From the NCBI RefSeq assembly GCF_000317065.1, contig NC_019701.1:4288001-4352000 (forward strand): a stretch of DNA of 64,000 nt, in the 5' to 3' direction. Source of the DNA: Pseudanabaena sp. PCC 7367 (GTDB lineage Bacteria; Cyanobacteriota; Cyanobacteriia; Pseudanabaenales; Pseudanabaenaceae). The notes under the pieces are model-generated. The model searched no databases and was not told the origin of the DNA. It saw only the letters and a program-made list of their open reading frames with translations. A program made the position numbers and the translations under genes. This document shows, piece by piece, positions 35,401 to 44,278 of the stretch. The first letter of the stretch is position 1, and every line of letters begins with the position of its first letter.

Positions 35401-37218
35401 ATGAATAACATTGATTTCTCGTTTTCAGATACGATCGCCGGCTATGTTACTAGTTTTGACTCTGATGCTGGAGTCTTTGGGCTTAAAACTTCTGATGGAC
35501 GTGAATATCAGGCTAAACTAACCCCGACTACCTACGCCAAGCTAGCGCGTAACCTTGGTGAGCCCTGGCAGGACTGTACTGGTCAACTTCACTCCATGTT
35601 GACCCCTGGTCGCTTTATGTATACCTATGGCCCTTTTTATTACGAAGGCGGCGGCTATAAGTATGAAGCAAAAGAAATCACCTTTGTGGGGCGCAAGCAA
35701 GAAGAATATAACTTCGAGAAACAAAACTGGTGGATTAATCAGATTCATCAGCTAGGCGATTTTTATCTGCGTGCCCAGTTCCAGGGTGAAGAAGTGGATT
35801 ATCGCAATTATCGCACTGCCCTTTCGGTGACGGGAGCCAAAAAAGGTGATTACCGTCAGGAAACCGATACCATTGCGCGTCTGGTTTATGGCTTTGCCTC
35901 CGCCTTCATGTTGACTGGTGATGAAGCATATTTAGATGCAGCGGAAAAGGGAACTGCCTACCTGCGCGATCACATGCGGTTCGTGGACATCGATGAAGGA
36001 ATTGTTTATTGGTATCACGGTATTGATGTATCTGGGAAACGGGAAACCAAGATTTTTGCGTCTGAGTTTGGCGATGATTATGATGCGATCCCAGCCTATG
36101 AGCAAATCTACGCCCTAGCCGGACCAATGCAAACCTATCGCCTCAATGGTGATCCAGAGATCCTTGATGATGCCGAAAAGACTGTTGAACTATTCGATCG
36201 CTTCTTCCTCGACAAGGATCAGGGCGGTTATTTCTCGCACATCGATCCAATTACGCTCGATCCCCTTTCGCCCTCGATTGGCGATCGCAATATGGGACGC
36301 AAAAATTGGAACTCGGTGGGTGACCATGCTCCTGCCTATTTGATCAATTTGTATCTGGCCACAGGCGAAGAAAAATACATCAAGTTCCTGGAATATACCT
36401 TCGATACGATCGCCAAATACTTCCCCGACTATGAAAACAGTCCCTTTGTACAAGAGAAGTTCTTCTCTGACTGGAGCAAGGATCAAAGCTGGGGTTGGCA
36501 GCAAAACCGGGCAGTAGTGGGCCACAACCTCAAGATTGCCTGGAACCTGATGCGGATGCAAAGTCTGAAGCCCAAGGATGAGTATATGGATCTGGCCAAG
36601 AAGATCGCCGATATGATGCCCGCAGCGGGTGGCGATCAACAACGTGGTGGCTGGTATGACGTGGTCGAGCGCGAACTAGCAGAAGGCGAAGAGAACTATC
36701 GGTTTGTCTGGCACGATCGCAAAGCCTGGTGGCAACAGGAACAGGGTATTCTGGCCTACTATATTCTGGCCGGTATTCTCAAAGATGAAAACTACCATCG
36801 CTTAGCCCGTGAATCCGCCGCCTTCTATAATGCCTTCTTCCTCGATCATGACGACGGTGCGGTCTACTTTAATGTCCTGGCCAATGGTATTCCCTTCTTG
36901 ATGGGGACCGAAAGGCTAAAAGGCTCTCACTCCATGAGTGGCTATCACTCCTTTGAGCTTTGCTATCTAGCTGCGGTTTATACCAACTTCCTGGTAACCA
37001 AACAGCCAATGGATCTTTATTTCATGCCTCTGCCCAATGGGTTTAAGGACAGAATCTTGCGGGTTTCGCCCGATATCTTGCCCCCTGGCAGCATTCGGAT
37101 CGCATCCTGCACGATCGATGACAAGCCCTATGATAACTTTGATGCCGATGCCTTGACTGTCCAGCTCCCTGAAGCGAAGGATCGCCTGAAGGTGAAAGTA
37201 CACATTGTGCCAAACTAA
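35401..37218 (+). CDS. AGE-family (N-acylglucosamine 2-epimerase-like) protein with N-terminal extra domain
   Basis: A 605-residue protein with a strong ribosome site (GAGGAGAG before ATG). Residues 1 to about 110 form a small domain not in ordinary AGE enzymes (SDTIAGYVTSFDSDAGVFGLKTSDG). The rest is an alpha/alpha barrel of the AGE type, with paired helices and key stretches YAGPM-like ALAGPMQTYRLNGD, GDHAPAYLINLY, GHNLKIAWNLMRM, WWQQEQGILAYYIL and SYHSFELCYLAAVY. It corresponds in position to Slr1855 in the icfG cluster of Synechocystis. AGE enzymes epimerise or isomerise sugars; the sugar here is not readable. It is followed by a STAS protein and glgX on the same strand. Confidence 0.85.
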   Translation: MNNIDFSFSDTIAGYVTSFDSDAGVFGLKTSDGREYQAKLTPTTYAKLARNLGEPWQDCTGQLHSMLTPGRFMYTYGPFYYEGGGYKYEAKEITFVGRKQEEYNFEKQNWWINQIHQLGDFYLRAQFQGEEVDYRNYRTALSVTGAKKGDYRQETDTIARLVYGFASAFMLTGDEAYLDAAEKGTAYLRDHMRFVDIDEGIVYWYHGIDVSGKRETKIFASEFGDDYDAIPAYEQIYALAGPMQTYRLNGDPEILDDAEKTVELFDRFFLDKDQGGYFSHIDPITLDPLSPSIGDRNMGRKNWNSVGDHAPAYLINLYLATGEEKYIKFLEYTFDTIAKYFPDYENSPFVQEKFFSDWSKDQSWGWQQNRAVVGHNLKIAWNLMRMQSLKPKDEYMDLAKKIADMMPAAGGDQQRGGWYDVVERELAEGEENYRFVWHDRKAWWQQEQGILAYYILAGILKDENYHRLARESAAFYNAFFLDHDDGAVYFNVLANGIPFLMGTERLKGSHSMSGYHSFELCYLAAVYTNFLVTKQPMDLYFMPLPNGFKDRILRVSPDILPPGSIRIASCTIDDKPYDNFDADALTVQLPEAKDRLKVKVHIVPN

Positions 37219-37306
37219 CCAGAACCAGCCCTGCCTAGGAATATAAGAACTTAAACACTGGTTAATTGTTAAGCCAACCTGCCTGGGTTGGATGTGAGGA
37301 AAAAAG

Positions 37307-37642
37307 ATGGAAATTGAGATCAAAACCCAAGCAGATATTACCCTAGTTGAGCTAGATGGTGATATTGATGCTAATACTGCCCCCACCGTGCAAGAAAAAG
37401 TATTGCCGATCGTCGATTCAAGTAGCAAAATCCTATTGAATATGACAAAGGTGCCATACATGTCTAGTGCGGGATTGCGGACACTCTTGTCCCTCTATCG
37501 CCAGGTATCGGCCAAGGACGGCAAATTAGTTTTGGTGGGTCTAACCGAAGAAATCAAAGACACCATGTCGATCACTGGGTTTCTAGATTTCTTTACTACC
37601 TGCGAAACCGAGGCCGAGGGCTTGGAAACTCTAAATCAATAG
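37307..37642 (+). CDS. STAS-domain anti-sigma factor antagonist (Slr1856-like)
   Basis: A 111-residue protein of the SpoIIAA/RsbV group: ELDGDIDANTAPTVQEKVLP and LLNMTKVPYMSSAGLRTLLS. Ser54 in MSSAG aligns with phosphorylated Ser58 of SpoIIAA by hand alignment. In Synechocystis the cluster homologue Slr1856 is a phosphoprotein of the icfG kinase/phosphatase pair. It stands between the AGE gene and glgX (19 bp to glgX), which suggests control of glycogen metabolism by partner switching. Ribosome site GTGAGGA precedes the ATG. Confidence 0.88.
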   Translation: MEIEIKTQADITLVELDGDIDANTAPTVQEKVLPIVDSSSKILLNMTKVPYMSSAGLRTLLSLYRQVSAKDGKLVLVGLTEEIKDTMSITGFLDFFTTCETEAEGLETLNQ

Positions 37643-37661
37643 GAAGCAATAGGAGAATTGC

Positions 37662-39788
37662 ATGGTACTGGATCGCATTGACATCCATCCAACCCATGAG
37701 TATAAGGGTTTCAAGTTACGCTATGGCAGACCTTTCCCCTTTGGTGCCACCCTGGTGCCGGGAGGGGTGAATTTCTCAATATTTTCACGCCATGCCACTG
37801 CTTGTACCCTGGTACTGTTTGAGCGACATGCTAAGGAACCATTTGCAGAGATTCCCTTCCTAGAGGAATTCCGGATCGGTAATGTGTTTACCATGACCGT
37901 ATTCGATCTCAACTATGAAGAACTGGAATATGGTTATCGCATGGATGGTCCCTATGATCCCAAGGAAGGTCATTGGTTTGACAAAACTAAAATCCTGATG
38001 GATCCCTACGCCAGAATTATTGGCGGCCGTGATATCTGGGGTAAGCAACCGGACTGGGACGATGTCTATCATCACCGGGCTCGGATTGCCTTTGACGATT
38101 TTGATTGGGAATCCGATCGCCCCTTGGAGATCCCGCCAGAAGACTTAACCGTCTATGAAATGCATGTGCGCAGTTTCACTAAACATGAATCCTCTGGTGT
38201 CAAACATCCCGGCACCTATGCGGCGATCCGCGATAAGATCCCTTACTTAAAGGAGTTAGGCGTTAATTGCATTGAACTCATGCCGATCTATGAGTTTGAT
38301 GAGTTTGAAAACAGCCGCCCCAATCCCCAAAACCCCGAAGAAACCCTGATGAACTATTGGGGCTATAGCACCGTAGGGTTCTTTGCGCCCAAAGCTGGCT
38401 ATGCAGCCACTGGCAAATTTGGGATGCAGGTGGATGAACTCAAGGCAATGATCAAGGAATTGCATCGCAATGGGATTGAGGTGATTCTGGATGTGGTATT
38501 TAATCACACCGCCGAAGGGAACGAAAAAGGGCCTTATATTTCCTACCGTGGGTTAGACAATCAAACCTACTATATGCTCACGCCCGATGGTTATTACTTT
38601 AACTTTAGCGGCACTGGCAATACCCTAAATTGTAATAATCCGATCGTGCGGAATATGGTGCTAGACTGCCTCCGCTATTGGGCAGCCGAATACCACGTGG
38701 ATGGGTTCCGGTTTGACCTGGCCTCGATCCTCAGCCGTGATGCCTGGGGTGCGCCATTGGCAAATCCGCCGCTTTTGGAAACCCTGGCATTCGATCCAAT
38801 TTTGGCTAAATGCAAATTGATTGCCGAAGCCTGGGATGCTGGCGGCCTCTATCAAGTTGGCTCTTTCCCCGCCTTTGGCCGTTGGGCTGAATGGAATGGC
38901 AAATACCGCGATTGCATTCGCAAGTTCATCAAAGGCGATGATGGTATGGCTGGTGAGATGGCACAAAGAATTCAGGGTTCTCCCGATCTCTATGCCTGGG
39001 GTGGTCGTGGCCCAGCAACTTCGATCAACTTTATTACCTGCCACGATGGATTTACCTTGATGGATACGGTTTCCTACAATGGCAAGCACAATGATGCCAA
39101 TGGGGAAGACAATCGTGACGGCAACAATGATAACGATAGTTGGAACTGTGGCTGGGAAGGGCCAACCGATGATTCCGGCATCAACGCCCTGCGTCAGCGC
39201 CAGATCAAAAATGCCGTGGCGATTATGATTGCCAGCCAAGGTGTACCGATGTTCCTGATGGGCGATGAGATGGGTCGCACTAAATATGGTAACAACAATA
39301 CCTATTGCCATGACAACGAACTAAACTGGCTGGATTGGGATTTGTTAAATCAAAACCAAGGTCTATTTAGATTCTTTAAACTGGCGATCGCCTTCCGGAT
39401 GGCTCATCCAGTGTTGCGCAGCCGTACCCACTTCCGCAATTATGATTATGTGGGCAGTGGTTATTCAGACATTACCTGGCACGGCACTCAAGCTTGGAAT
39501 GCGGACTGGTCAGACTCTAGCCACGCCCTAGCGTTTATGCTCTGTGGCAAACATGCCAAGGAGGGTACTGTCAATGATGACTATATCTATGTGGCGATGA
39601 ATACCCACTGGGATGCATTGTGGTTTGAACCACCTGGCCTACCCGAGGGTATGCAATGGCATGTGTTCGCTAATACTGGGGCAAGCTCGCCGGAGGATGT
39701 TTGGACTCCTGGCCAAGAACCGGCTTTAGAAAATCAGCACGGCATCTTACTTGGCGATCGATCGGTTGTAATTCTGGTCGGCAGATAG
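37662..39788 (+). CDS. glgX: Glycogen debranching enzyme GlgX (isoamylase-type GH13)
   Basis: A 708-residue GH13 protein. An N-terminal CBM48 domain (GATLVPGGVNFSIFSRHAT) precedes the barrel. Conserved regions are LDVVFNHTAEG (I), GFRFDLASIL with the nucleophile Asp (II), AEAWDAGG with the acid Glu (III) and FITCHDGFTLMD (IV). The C-terminal all-beta domain ends with VVILVGR. It hydrolyses alpha-1,6 branches in glycogen after phosphorylase action. AGGAGA lies before the ATG. It lies between two STAS genes; in Synechocystis its counterpart is Slr1857 in the icfG cluster. Confidence 0.94.
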   Translation: MVLDRIDIHPTHEYKGFKLRYGRPFPFGATLVPGGVNFSIFSRHATACTLVLFERHAKEPFAEIPFLEEFRIGNVFTMTVFDLNYEELEYGYRMDGPYDPKEGHWFDKTKILMDPYARIIGGRDIWGKQPDWDDVYHHRARIAFDDFDWESDRPLEIPPEDLTVYEMHVRSFTKHESSGVKHPGTYAAIRDKIPYLKELGVNCIELMPIYEFDEFENSRPNPQNPEETLMNYWGYSTVGFFAPKAGYAATGKFGMQVDELKAMIKELHRNGIEVILDVVFNHTAEGNEKGPYISYRGLDNQTYYMLTPDGYYFNFSGTGNTLNCNNPIVRNMVLDCLRYWAAEYHVDGFRFDLASILSRDAWGAPLANPPLLETLAFDPILAKCKLIAEAWDAGGLYQVGSFPAFGRWAEWNGKYRDCIRKFIKGDDGMAGEMAQRIQGSPDLYAWGGRGPATSINFITCHDGFTLMDTVSYNGKHNDANGEDNRDGNNDNDSWNCGWEGPTDDSGINALRQRQIKNAVAIMIASQGVPMFLMGDEMGRTKYGNNNTYCHDNELNWLDWDLLNQNQGLFRFFKLAIAFRMAHPVLRSRTHFRNYDYVGSGYSDITWHGTQAWNADWSDSSHALAFMLCGKHAKEGTVNDDYIYVAMNTHWDALWFEPPGLPEGMQWHVFANTGASSPEDVWTPGQEPALENQHGILLGDRSVVILVGR

Positions 39789-40067
39789 CAAAGGCAGCTT
39801 TGTCAACCAACTGCTTGAGTTTTTTAGGATTACAGCAAGTTCTCAACTAGATTGCTCTTTTATGTAGGCTTGTTCTATCTATTTGCCAATAGATTGCTGA
39901 GTGATTAGCGATTACCAAGTTTGCTCAAATAGCTGGATCAGCACAGTGCTAAATGCGCTTGGTTGCAATAAAAGCTAGTCTGGCTAGCCATTTAGCATTC
40001 CAATCACCCTATTATTCATTATCCGTAGTTACCACCAAAAATTAACCACCCTGAAAGGAGAAACTCT

Positions 40068-40403
40068 ATGGCTTTTGATGCATCTCTAGAAGTTGATAAT
40101 GGCATTGCTAAAATAACCGTATCCGGTGAACTAGACGCAAGCACCGCTCCTGTGTTTAAAGAAGAAGTAGAAAAGGCGGCAGGTGCCGAAGTGAAAAAGC
40201 TAGTTTTGCTCATGCAAGAGCTAGAGTATATGGCTAGTGCTGGTTTGAGAGTGCTGATTTTTGCCAAGCAGAAAATGGGTGCGGATGTAGATATCTATTT
40301 GGTTGGCACCCAAGAAATGGTTCTGGATACAGTTAAAAAGACTGGCTTCGATCACAGTGTCTTTTTGCTCGATGAGTATGATGCAGCTCAGATTGAAAGC
40401 TAA
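40068..40403 (+). CDS. STAS-domain anti-sigma factor antagonist (Slr1859-like)
   Basis: A 111-residue SpoIIAA/RsbV-type protein: VSGELDASTAPVFKEEVEKA and LEYMASAGLRVLIFAKQ. Ser57 in MASAG aligns with the phosphoacceptor of SpoIIAA. It is 279 bp after glgX and 181 bp before the RsbW-like kinase; a strong AAAGGAGA ribosome site precedes the ATG. The Synechocystis counterpart Slr1859 is a phosphoprotein. In Synechocystis the phosphatase IcfG (Slr1860) follows, but here there is no room for it (182 bp). Confidence 0.88.
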   Translation: MAFDASLEVDNGIAKITVSGELDASTAPVFKEEVEKAAGAEVKKLVLLMQELEYMASAGLRVLIFAKQKMGADVDIYLVGTQEMVLDTVKKTGFDHSVFLLDEYDAAQIES

Positions 40404-40584
40404 GGATTAAGTTGGTTGTTAGATAGCAGGTTAGTGGCGATCGCTCTGCCAATTGGCAAACGAGATTAAATCTATGCTTGCTATCTAGCTAAATTAGGCT
40501 TTTACAAAAGTTACCTGCTTTGAGCTAGGCAAATATTAGCTTCGATTGTTTCTACCCGTATTTCTCAACATTCATGGAAATATC

Positions 40585-41007
40585 ATGGAACCTTTAACCG
40601 TACCAGGGAAGCTGGATTCCCTCTCACCGATCGCCAAATATGTTATGCATGCTGCTGGAGAAGCAGGGTTAGATAAAAAGGCAGCCTATCGGCTTCGCTT
40701 AGCAGTCGATGAAATTGTTACTAATATTATTCTGCATGGCTATGAAGAGGCTGGGCTAGAAGGGGATGTGCATATTAAGGCTGATCTGGATGCTGCCACA
40801 TTGACAATTTGTGTAGAGGATACGGGGGAAAAATTTGATCCGGCCAGTAAAGAAGATCCCGGTGATCTCAGCCAGCCCTTGGAAAACCGATCGATCGGTG
40901 GACTGGGGGTTTATCTGGCTTTCCAGGGGGTAGATAAATTTCAGTATGAACGCACTGGCAAGGTTAACTGTAATACTTTTGTGATGAACCGCCCCCAGGC
41001 AGAATAA
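40585..41007 (+). CDS. RsbW/SpoIIAB-like serine kinase, anti-sigma regulatory factor (Slr1861-like)
   Basis: About 140 residues from the ATG at 40585 (the frame is open to a TTG at 40546, but MEPLTVPGKLDSL is the natural start). It is a GHKL ATPase of the RsbW type: N-box RLAVDEIVTNIILHGY, G1-box VEDTGEKFDP, G2-box GGLGVYL. Such kinases phosphorylate STAS antagonists on Ser and, when free, bind sigma factors or other targets. The two STAS proteins at 37307 and 40068 are the expected substrates. The phosphatase is not in the window. Confidence 0.88.
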   Translation: MEPLTVPGKLDSLSPIAKYVMHAAGEAGLDKKAAYRLRLAVDEIVTNIILHGYEEAGLEGDVHIKADLDAATLTICVEDTGEKFDPASKEDPGDLSQPLENRSIGGLGVYLAFQGVDKFQYERTGKVNCNTFVMNRPQAE

Positions 41008-41041
41008 GCCAGCATCATGGTTGCTGTGATTAATTTTAATT

Positions 41042-41069
41042 AGGTTTAGGCTGGGGGCTCAGCCAACCT
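41042..41069. terminator. Hairpin downstream of the RsbW-like gene
   Basis: Arms AGGTT-TA-GGCT and AGCC-AACCT with a 8-nt G-rich loop start 35 nt after the stop codon at 41007. There is no T-run after it, so it may be a processing or stabilising stem rather than an intrinsic terminator. Confidence 0.35.
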
Positions 41070-41313
41070 GGGTTCAATAGAGATAAGATGTTTTGAGCCC
41101 GTAACTTGTGATTATTATTAAGAATCGCCCGCAAACCTTAATTACTTTGTTAGCTGTTGTTTTAGATCGAATTAGATCGAACTGATATCAAAAATAAGCT
41201 TTGGCTAAAGTTTTATTGCAAAGATGTCAGCTTAGTCTGGGTAGGATAAATTTGGCCATAATTCTTGAATTTATGAGTTTGAATCATATTGGATCCTACA
41301 TTTCGCGGTTAGG

Positions 41314-41780
41314 TCAGCAAAGCAGATAATATTTCTGACAGGGAGCACCAAGGAAATTTAAGATCAGCAAACGTTCCTCAGTAAGATTAGAAATTTGCTT
41401 AGTGCCAGCCATATGGAGTAAATGGACGGCTTGAAAGCACTGGAAAACCCAGCGCAGAGTGGGACGGTCAGTCGGTTTTCCCCGCTGGTCGGCAATCGTG
41501 TCGCCAGCACGCGCCAAAGCTTGCCGTAACTTGCGCTGTCCGAGTGAATAGACTAACAAGCATAAGCCCATTACCATCGCCATTGCTGCCACTCGGTGAG
41601 GATATTTAACAAACACACTAGAGGTGAAAAATAGTGGGTCTTTGAGGAAGCGAAAACCGCGTTCAACCGATTGCTGCGCCTTATATTGACTGAGACAATC
41701 TCGGCTGACTCATTTTGATTGCAGCCGACCTCTCGTGCTTTCTTGTACACTTGCACTTGATATTGTTTTATATCCGACAT
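41314..41780 (-). pseudogene. Transposase C-terminal fragment, frameshifted (IS1634/DUF4277-like)
   Basis: The frame 41314-41709 encodes LSQYKAQQSVERGFRFLKDP, then FFTSSVFVKYPHRVAAMAMVMGLCLLVYSLGQ and PTLRWVFQCFQAVHLLHM. This is the C-terminal signature of cyanobacterial IS1634/DUF4277-type transposases. A TGA at 41710-41712 breaks that frame; the residues upstream (to 41780) continue in another frame. The N-terminal two thirds and the catalytic centre are missing, so the gene is dead. The full-length family member has roughly 500 or more residues. Confidence 0.8.
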
Positions 41781-42022
41781 TCCGCGGTTTACTTTGGAAA
41801 ATTAATAATTAAATTGATGATGCAATCCCAAAGCCCTTATTACCACGTAGCTTGGTCAATTTCACAAGAAAACAAGAGAACTGACTTAAGACTGATAAGC
41901 ATATATACTGGCTCATAATAATTTGTCCAAATGCCATATATAGAGTTTTAGATTGTTTGGGGTACTACATATAGCGTCAATATTTAATTGATCAATTTCG
42001 TTTTATAAGCGCGGAATGTGGG
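41774..42022. mobile_element. Nested 249-bp inverted-repeat element (MITE-like)
   Basis: The ends CCGACATTCCGCGGTTT (41774-41790) and AAGCGCGGAATGTGGG (42007-42022) are complementary at about 15 of 17 positions and resemble the outer IS ends. The AT-rich interior has no gene. Two left-type and two right-type ends in series suggest that one element landed in another or that the ends were duplicated. Confidence 0.5.
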
Positions 42023-42245
42023 TCTTAACCGCGAAATGTGGGATAAAAGCTGTGATGGAGTGATTTTGCAAGAGTTCTAATATTTAACTCAACTTGACCT
42101 TCGCTGAATCAAGAGCAGTAGCACCAGAGTAAGATCGATTACCCACTCAGCTAGTCGAATATGCTTACAATTGAATATCTTGGCAATTAATTTAGACAAA
42201 TTAGCGGCCAGGTAAGTAGGACGATCGAGGTTAATAAATTAGCGT

Positions 42246-43553
42246 ATGACTAATATTTATGCTCAGCGGCGGCAGCGGCTGATCGAAAAAATTGGCGAGG
42301 GCGTAGCTATTTTCAGGAGTGCTCCCCCGGCGGTTAACCATTACGACGTTGAGTATAACTATCGCCAGGATAGTGATTTTTATTACCTCACTGGCTTAGC
42401 AGAACCAGATGCGGTGGCGGTTTTATGCCCCAACCACGACGAGCATCGGTTTATTTTATTTGTGCGTCCCCGCGATCCCCTGGCGGAAACTTGGTCAGGC
42501 TTGCGTACTGGCATTGAAGGCGCAAAAGAAATTTATGGCGCAGACGAAGCCTATCCGATCGCTGAGCTAGAAGCCGAAGTTCTGCCCTACTTGGTTAAAA
42601 GTAATCCGCTCTATTATTCCTTTGGCCGCGATCGTGAGTTTAATGATCTGGTGATTGGCTGGTGGCAAAAACTACTCGATCGCTATGCTAAGCGAGGCAC
42701 AGGCCCCACCGCGATCGCTGATGCCAGATTACTCTTAGCACCAATCCGGAACCGCAAGAGCACTGATGAACTAACCAAAATTCGACAGGCGGTGGCGATC
42801 GCCGCAGATGCCCACAACCAAGCGCGGCAATCCACCCAACCGGGTATGTATGAATATGCGATCCAGGCGCAAATGGAATTGCAATTTCGGGTTTCTGGTG
42901 GCATGGGGCCTGCCTATCCTTCGATCGTGGCTGGGGGCGAGAATGCCTGTATTTTGCATTATGTCGAGAATAAGGCACAACTGAAAGCGGGCGATCTGCT
43001 CTTGATTGATGCGGGCTGTTGCTATGACTATTACAACTCCGATATTACGCGCACTTTCCCGATCGATGGCAAATTCAGCCCCGAACAAAAGCTACTTTAT
43101 GAGCTGGTGTTGAAGGCACAACTGGCGGCGATCGATGCGGTGAAGCCAGGTAATTCTTGCCAAGCGCCCCATGAGGCAGCGGTGCGGGTGATTACCGAGG
43201 GGCTGTTGGAACTAGGGTTGCTACGTGGCGAACTAGACCAATTAATTGAAGAGGGCAAGTACAAAGCCTTTTTTATGCATGGCACCAGTCATTGGCTGGG
43301 GATGGATGTCCATGATACGGGTTTGTATCGAGTGGGTGAAACCTGGCAAAATTTGGTGCCTAATCAAGTGCTGACGATCGAGCCGGGGATTTATATTGCG
43401 CCGAATGCTGAAGCGGCCGAGGATCAACCGGCCATTGCCGATCGCTGGAAGGGAATTGGGATCAGGATCGAAGATGATGTGTTGGTAACTGATTCGGGGC
43501 ATGAGGTGTTGACGGCGGCGGTGCCTAAGTCAGTCGAGGCGATGGAACGCTAA
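42246..43553 (+). CDS. pepP: Xaa-Pro aminopeptidase (aminopeptidase P)
   Basis: A 435-residue protein with an N-terminal AMP_N domain (QRRQRLIEKIGEGVAIFRSAPP, YNYRQDSDFYYLTG) and a C-terminal pita-bread fold. Metal ligands are visible: Asp in LLIDAGCCYDYYNSDITRTF, His in HGTSHWLGMDVHD, Glu in LTIEPGIYI and Glu in IRIEDDVLVT. It removes N-terminal residues before proline in the cytosol. It stands after the IS remnant and is likely the first gene of its own unit. The counterpart of E. coli PepP is 441 residues. Confidence 0.92.
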   Translation: MTNIYAQRRQRLIEKIGEGVAIFRSAPPAVNHYDVEYNYRQDSDFYYLTGLAEPDAVAVLCPNHDEHRFILFVRPRDPLAETWSGLRTGIEGAKEIYGADEAYPIAELEAEVLPYLVKSNPLYYSFGRDREFNDLVIGWWQKLLDRYAKRGTGPTAIADARLLLAPIRNRKSTDELTKIRQAVAIAADAHNQARQSTQPGMYEYAIQAQMELQFRVSGGMGPAYPSIVAGGENACILHYVENKAQLKAGDLLLIDAGCCYDYYNSDITRTFPIDGKFSPEQKLLYELVLKAQLAAIDAVKPGNSCQAPHEAAVRVITEGLLELGLLRGELDQLIEEGKYKAFFMHGTSHWLGMDVHDTGLYRVGETWQNLVPNQVLTIEPGIYIAPNAEAAEDQPAIADRWKGIGIRIEDDVLVTDSGHEVLTAAVPKSVEAMER

Positions 43554-43607
43554 TTTTGATTGATCGCTTTACTTTAATCATTTTGTGCGGATTAACCCGC
43601 TTAGTGC

Positions 43608-43613
43608 TACAAT
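43608..43613 (+). promoter_or_regulatory. Extended -10 element candidate (TGC-TACAAT)
   Basis: TACAAT preceded by TGC lies about 50 bp before the secreted-protein gene at 43664. No good -35 is placed 17 bp upstream, in keeping with an extended -10 promoter. Confidence 0.3.
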
Positions 43614-43663
43614 CCTGCCTTGAACTCGCCATCTTTTTTGTGGCAGCGTGAGGAGGGTTAACC

Positions 43664-44272
43664 ATGAAGCAACTATTCGGTCAACGATTCGGGCGATTAA
43701 AGCGATTAGTCGCAGGAGCCAGCCTTGCTGGACTAGCATTATTTGGGATTAGTATTGTTAGCTCAAGCATTGGTAATCAAGGCAAGCCAGAGGCGATCGC
43801 CCAGAATTTTACTGGCATCGCCGGAATCAGCGCCCCCAAACTACTCAAACTAAAAAATCTGGGGGTCAGGGTCGCGGTGCCGGAATATGTGCCCAGTGGC
43901 TTCAAGGTCACCGCGATCGATACCAAAAGATGCGCCCCCGGCATGAGCATCCCCTGTGGTCATTTTCCCCAGTATGAAATTATTTACAGCAATGCCAACC
44001 TGCAATGCTTTGCGATCGAATCGCGGCCGATCATCTTCGAGCCAATCTTACCCGACAGCTCATCACGCTTGAATACCAGGAACTTTGGCCGCGCCACCCT
44101 CTATCATGGCTCCTCCCCCGATCAGCCCAATCAAACCAAGGTTTTCTCAGAATGGCTAGAGCGCGATCGCCAATATTATCGTTTTACCCAGGTGGATGAT
44201 TCAGGATGTCAGGGGACAGTTGAGGTCGAAGAGGCGATCGAAATTACCGAATCATTGATATTTGTGGATTAA
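43664..44272 (+). CDS. Exported protein of unknown function
   Basis: A 202-residue protein with a strong ribosome site (GAGGAGGG, 6 nt before ATG). A basic N-terminus and the hydrophobic run LVAGASLAGLALFGISIVSSS form a signal peptide, with cleavage after about residue 45 (EAIAQNF). The mature part contains conserved-looking VAVPEYVPSGFKVTAI and four Cys, two close together (RCAPGMSIPCGHF), which may form disulfides. The pattern resembles cyanobacterial proteins of unknown function. It is convergent with the pentapeptide gene 6 bp away. Confidence 0.7.
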   Translation: MKQLFGQRFGRLKRLVAGASLAGLALFGISIVSSSIGNQGKPEAIAQNFTGIAGISAPKLLKLKNLGVRVAVPEYVPSGFKVTAIDTKRCAPGMSIPCGHFPQYEIIYSNANLQCFAIESRPIIFEPILPDSSSRLNTRNFGRATLYHGSSPDQPNQTKVFSEWLERDRQYYRFTQVDDSGCQGTVEVEEAIEITESLIFVD

Positions 44273-44278
44273 GTTCAA

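Larger units (their letters stand above)
41293..42044. mobile_element. Insertion-sequence remnant bounded by 19-bp inverted repeats
   Basis: The ends are ATCCTACATTTCGCGGTTA at 41293-41311 and TAACCGCGAAATGTGGGAT at 42026-42044; 18 of 19 positions are complementary. Inside is the C-terminal end of a transposase gene (minus strand). The element is about 750 bp, too short for a complete IS of this type, so it is a deleted copy. No clear target-site duplication is visible. It lies between the icfG-type cluster and pepP. Confidence 0.75.

Noticed and set aside
40404-40584. A hidden phosphatase or other gene between STAS and kinase
   Set aside because: Only 181 bp, with no frame long enough for a PP2C domain.
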